From the NCBI GenBank assembly GCA_043766985.1, contig JAYUHM010000092.1, positions 1-64,000 of the forward strand: a stretch of DNA of 64,000 nt. Direction: 5' to 3'. Origin of the DNA: JAAFIP01 sp043766985 (GTDB lineage Bacteria; Pseudomonadota; Gammaproteobacteria; Burkholderiales; Burkholderiaceae_C). The notes beneath the pieces are model-generated. The model saw nothing but the letters and a program-made list of their open reading frames with translations. It was not told the DNA's origin and did not search any database. A program made the position numbers and the translations under genes. Shown piece after piece: positions 61,675 through 64,000 of the stretch. Numbering within the stretch: position 1 is the stretch's first letter; every line of letters starts with the position of its first letter.

Positions 61675-62301
61675 TCAGCTTTGCATGCCCAGCCGGTCCA
61701 TCCACCTACCCAAAGCACGCTCGTTCTCGTTGCCCTGGGCATAGACCGCGCGCATGGCGGCATGCGCCTCGGGGCGGTGCTGGTTGAGCTTGAGCTTGCA
61801 TTCCAGTTCGTCTACCTTCAGCTCAAAAGCCACAATACCAGACAGCATTTTGAGCTGGTATTCCTCGCCCAAACCTCGCCATTGCTGGGCGTAGGGCGGT
61901 TCGTGGTCACCAATGAGCTTTTTTAGCAACGCATCTTTGGCGGCGGGTTCGTCGATGATCCGCGCCGTTACCACACAATGCACGGCCAGGTAGTTCCAAG
62001 TGGGTACACGGGCCAGGTCAGGGTAGACCTTGGGCGACATGTAGGCGTGCGGCCCCATAAAGGTGGCCACGGCCTGGGGCCGGGCTTGTAGGTAGCGCCA
62101 GTGGGGGTTAGGCTTGGCACAATGGCCCAAAAGCGTCCAATTTTCTGCGTCAGCGCCATCCTCCACCAAATGCAGGGGCAGGTGCGTGACAAACGGCAGG
62201 CCGTCGTCGTCGTTGGAGATCAAGGACGCAAAGGCGTATTCGCGCACCAGTGCGGCGGCATGCTGGCGGTCTTTGGCGTTGAACTGCGGTGGTAAATACA
62301 T
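61675..62301 (-). CDS. FMN-binding PaiB-like protein
   Basis: A 208-residue protein of the PaiB/FMN-binding negative regulator family: opening YLPPQFNAKDRQHAAALVRE, the central LGHCAKPNPHWRYL and SPKVYPDLARVPTWNYLAVH, and EYQLKMLSGIVAFELKVDEL. PaiB in Bacillus represses protease and sporulation genes; here, direct regulation is unproven, and a flavin-dependent enzyme is possible. AAGGTGAC precedes the ATG. Confidence 0.88.
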   Translation of the reverse strand: MYLPPQFNAKDRQHAAALVREYAFASLISNDDDGLPFVTHLPLHLVEDGADAENWTLLGHCAKPNPHWRYLQARPQAVATFMGPHAYMSPKVYPDLARVPTWNYLAVHCVVTARIIDEPAAKDALLKKLIGDHEPPYAQQWRGLGEEYQLKMLSGIVAFELKVDELECKLKLNQHRPEAHAAMRAVYAQGNENERALGRWMDRLGMQS

Positions 62302-62305
62302 AGTG

Positions 62306-63337
62306 TCACCTTAAAACAGACGTTACACCCGAGCCCTCGGCCAAGCGGCCCATGACGGTTTCCAGCAAACGCGCTGGGTCAACGCTTGCCTGTTCTGGCT
62401 TTAACCGCATGCCCGCACTGGTGATTTCCAGCTTTTGGGTAAATGTGATGCCTGCCATGGGTTGTGAGCCTGGCTCTTGCAAAAAGGTTGAAATTTGCTC
62501 ACGCAGCAGGCTTTTGTCGCGCGCGGCAAACATGGCGCAGGCGCGGCCACCAGGCATACGGCACAGTACGGCGTTAGCAGGCAGACGCTGGCGAATAAAC
62601 TGCGCAATCAGCATGGCCTGCACCTCGTGTGCACCCTCGCCTTCACTCAGCTTGAAATCGCTCACGTTATGAATTTGAATACCGCACAGCGCGGCGTGTA
62701 CCGTGCCAGCCGCCACGTCGCGTAGCGTGCGCTTGATAAGCTCTTCAAAGCCGCGCTCGCTCCAGGTGCCGGTGGCAGGGTCGAGCAGCAGTTTGCGCTG
62801 CGCACGGCTGGATTCGGTCATCAGCGCCTTCTGGTTGTCTGCCATGGCGTTGACCCGCAGCTCAGACTCCACCATGTGCGCCAAATCAGCCAAAGACTCC
62901 AGGTCTTCCGGGGCATAGGTGCGCGGCATGGTGTCCATCACGCACAGCGTGCCCACCCGCAGGCCGGGTGCCAGCTCGATGGGCCAGCCGCAGTACGAAC
63001 GAATAAACGGGGGGCCTATCACCAATGGGTTCTTGGCAAAGCGCGGGTCCAGATAAGTGTCTTTCACCTGGAACACCGCATCCATCGTGATGGCGTGCCC
63101 GCAAAACGAGATGCTGCGCGCTGTCTCAGCCACGCTGATGCCCTGCGCCGAGCGAAACCACTGCACATCGTCTTCCACCATCGAGATCAAGGCCATCGGC
63201 ACATGCAGCATGCGCTGCGCCATGCGGGTAATGCGGTCAAACCGCTCCTCGTGCGGCACATAAGTGCACATGGCCGAACGAAGTGCCGTCAGGCGCTCGG
63301 CTTCGTTGTCGGGGATGGGGGCGATTTGGTAGTCCAT
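62306..63337 (-). CDS. GAF-domain protein with degenerate GGDEF-like C-terminus
   Basis: A 343-residue signalling protein. The GAF domain is at about residues 20-165 (HEERFDRITRMAQRMLHVPM, QWFRSAQGISVAETARSISF, CGHAITMDAVFQVKDTYLDP, RVGTLCVMD). The C-terminal half starts like a diguanylate cyclase (LDPATGTWSERGFEELIKRT), but where GGDEF is expected the sequence is CRMPGGRACAMF, so it is probably inactive and may bind ligand or partner instead. The start is the ATG giving MDYQIAPIP; TTG at two codons upstream is unlikely. Confidence 0.83.
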   Translation of the reverse strand: MDYQIAPIPDNEAERLTALRSAMCTYVPHEERFDRITRMAQRMLHVPMALISMVEDDVQWFRSAQGISVAETARSISFCGHAITMDAVFQVKDTYLDPRFAKNPLVIGPPFIRSYCGWPIELAPGLRVGTLCVMDTMPRTYAPEDLESLADLAHMVESELRVNAMADNQKALMTESSRAQRKLLLDPATGTWSERGFEELIKRTLRDVAAGTVHAALCGIQIHNVSDFKLSEGEGAHEVQAMLIAQFIRQRLPANAVLCRMPGGRACAMFAARDKSLLREQISTFLQEPGSQPMAGITFTQKLEITSAGMRLKPEQASVDPARLLETVMGRLAEGSGVTSVLR

Positions 63338-63464
63338 GATCAATCAAATGTACGCGACATGGGGCTCGCCTTGGCCAGCTAGTTCTTGAAAATGCGACTT
63401 ATGCCCACTCGATGGTCAACGAGCAGAATTTTGGGCCATGTGTGAAGCCCGATATGAAAATCAG

Positions 63465-63480
63465 GCGAGCGGCCGCTCGC
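63465..63480. other. 16-bp perfect palindrome at the end of the SnoaL-like gene
   Basis: GCGAGCGGCCGCTCGC, all paired, with its last base in the stop codon of the SnoaL-like gene. It could act as a weak terminator without a T-run or as a regulator-binding site; neither is shown. Confidence 0.5.
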
Positions 63481-63872
63481 TAGAACATAGAGTTGCTATT
63501 GGCAGACTCGTTGGGCATGACTTGCAATACATCCCAATGCTCGACAATTTTGCCGTTGTCATCGAAGCGAAAGATGTCAATGCCTGCCCAATCCTTGTCC
63601 TTGTCGGTGGGCCACTCCTGGTGGCAATGAAGCACGACATGGTCCCCTTCTGCAATGGAACGCTTGAAGTGGACGCGCTTGCCTGGGTATTCTTTAGCCA
63701 TGCGCTCGAAGTATTCGACGAAGGCTTGCTTTCCATCCGCGACGTGCGGATTATGCTGAATGTAAGTGTCACCAACATAGCGTTCCGTCGCCTCCGCTGG
63801 CTTACATTGATTGAACATGAGGTCGTAGAACGCCATCGCGTTTTGCCTGTTTCGCTCCAGAGTATCAACCAT
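63480..63872 (-). CDS. SnoaL-like/NTF2-fold protein
   Basis: A 130-residue protein of the SnoaL-like polyketide cyclase/NTF2 fold: MAFYDLMFNQCKPAEATERY and VGDTYIQHNPHVADGKQAFV are the N-terminal helices and the YIQHNPHV motif, then DIFRFDDNGKIVEHWDVLQ as the second strand pair. Such proteins are often small binding or isomerase enzymes, but the substrate is unknown. The start is taken as the ATG giving MVDTLERNRQ; an ATG 11 codons upstream is an alternative. It is a single gene near the window's right edge. Confidence 0.82.
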   Translation of the reverse strand: MVDTLERNRQNAMAFYDLMFNQCKPAEATERYVGDTYIQHNPHVADGKQAFVEYFERMAKEYPGKRVHFKRSIAEGDHVVLHCHQEWPTDKDKDWAGIDIFRFDDNGKIVEHWDVLQVMPNESANSNSMF

Positions 63873-64000
63873 GTGAAAACCTCCAATCGTTATCAGTGCA
63901 TGCAATGACCGAATATCACCGCTGACAACGAGCAGATATTACCCCCTGCCGCGTCTGCAAGCGGCATTTTTCCGGTAGGGTGCGATGGAATTTGGGACTC

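Overview
The window reads as chromosomal DNA of a betaproteobacterium, most likely Comamonadaceae and possibly Rhodoferax-like. Three things point there: a moderately high G+C content, the gene families present (zipA-smc next to ligA, a prkA/yeaH/spoVR stress operon, Fe-SodB, large beta-oxidation clusters), and many copies of a short dispersed repeat (core ...AGCTGCTTGTGCTAT...TTGGGCTAGAGGCC...) that I associate with that family. The genus is an inference. I saw no rRNA, tRNA, CRISPR array or complete insertion sequence.

Layout. 1-4.4 kb: the end of a carbohydrate/polyol ABC transporter operon (partial permease, small membrane protein, two different ATPases) running into a two-subunit dihydroxyacetone-type kinase (dhaL, dhaK). 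4.5-6.8 kb: three leftward genes (GNAT, HEPN-domain protein, unknown protein) separated by sites with the architecture of integron attC sites. Two of the cassettes have exactly complementary R'/R'' core sites, and no integrase is present in the window. This is the main accessory region. 6.8-7.4 kb: no convincing gene. 7.4-9.7 kb: a sugar or polyol oxidoreductase plus a TIM-barrel isomerase. 9.9-24.6 kb: mixed housekeeping genes, including a uracil-DNA-glycosylase-like protein, a ParE-type toxin/antitoxin pair, sodB, a methyltransferase, an MFS exporter, a FimV-like protein, an acyl-CoA gene pair and divergent copper genes (copA, copZ). copA carries an in-frame 84-bp repeat-like insertion. 24.8-29.6 kb: the prkA-yeaH-spoVR operon.

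29.7-49.5 kb is almost entirely leftward and rich in lipid and acyl-CoA functions: two SDRs, an ElaA acetyltransferase, a GST, a fatty acid desaturase flanked by about 50-bp inverted repeats, a CurA-type reductase, a hotdog thioesterase, acyl-CoA dehydrogenase, thiolase, a FadB/FadJ-type bifunctional enzyme, a complete Liv-type ABC transporter (livK-H-M-G-F order) and an acyl-CoA synthetase. Together these could import and activate an acyl or aromatic acid substrate and oxidise it. 49.7-53.3 kb holds rightward redox and cell-envelope genes: selO, msrB, yciB, bolA and a parvulin. 53.3-63.9 kb is leftward: def, a lipoprotein, ligA, zipA, smc, a PaiB-like flavoprotein, a GAF/degenerate-GGDEF protein and a SnoaL-like protein.

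The unusual content is mostly at the level of repeats and sites: the attC-like cassette array; the dispersed repeat, which also appears inside coding sequences (selO, and shorter cores in the GST, acyl-CoA dehydrogenase and ligA genes); the copA insertion; the inverted repeats around the desaturase; and ABC ATPase pairs in which one member has a non-canonical catalytic motif.
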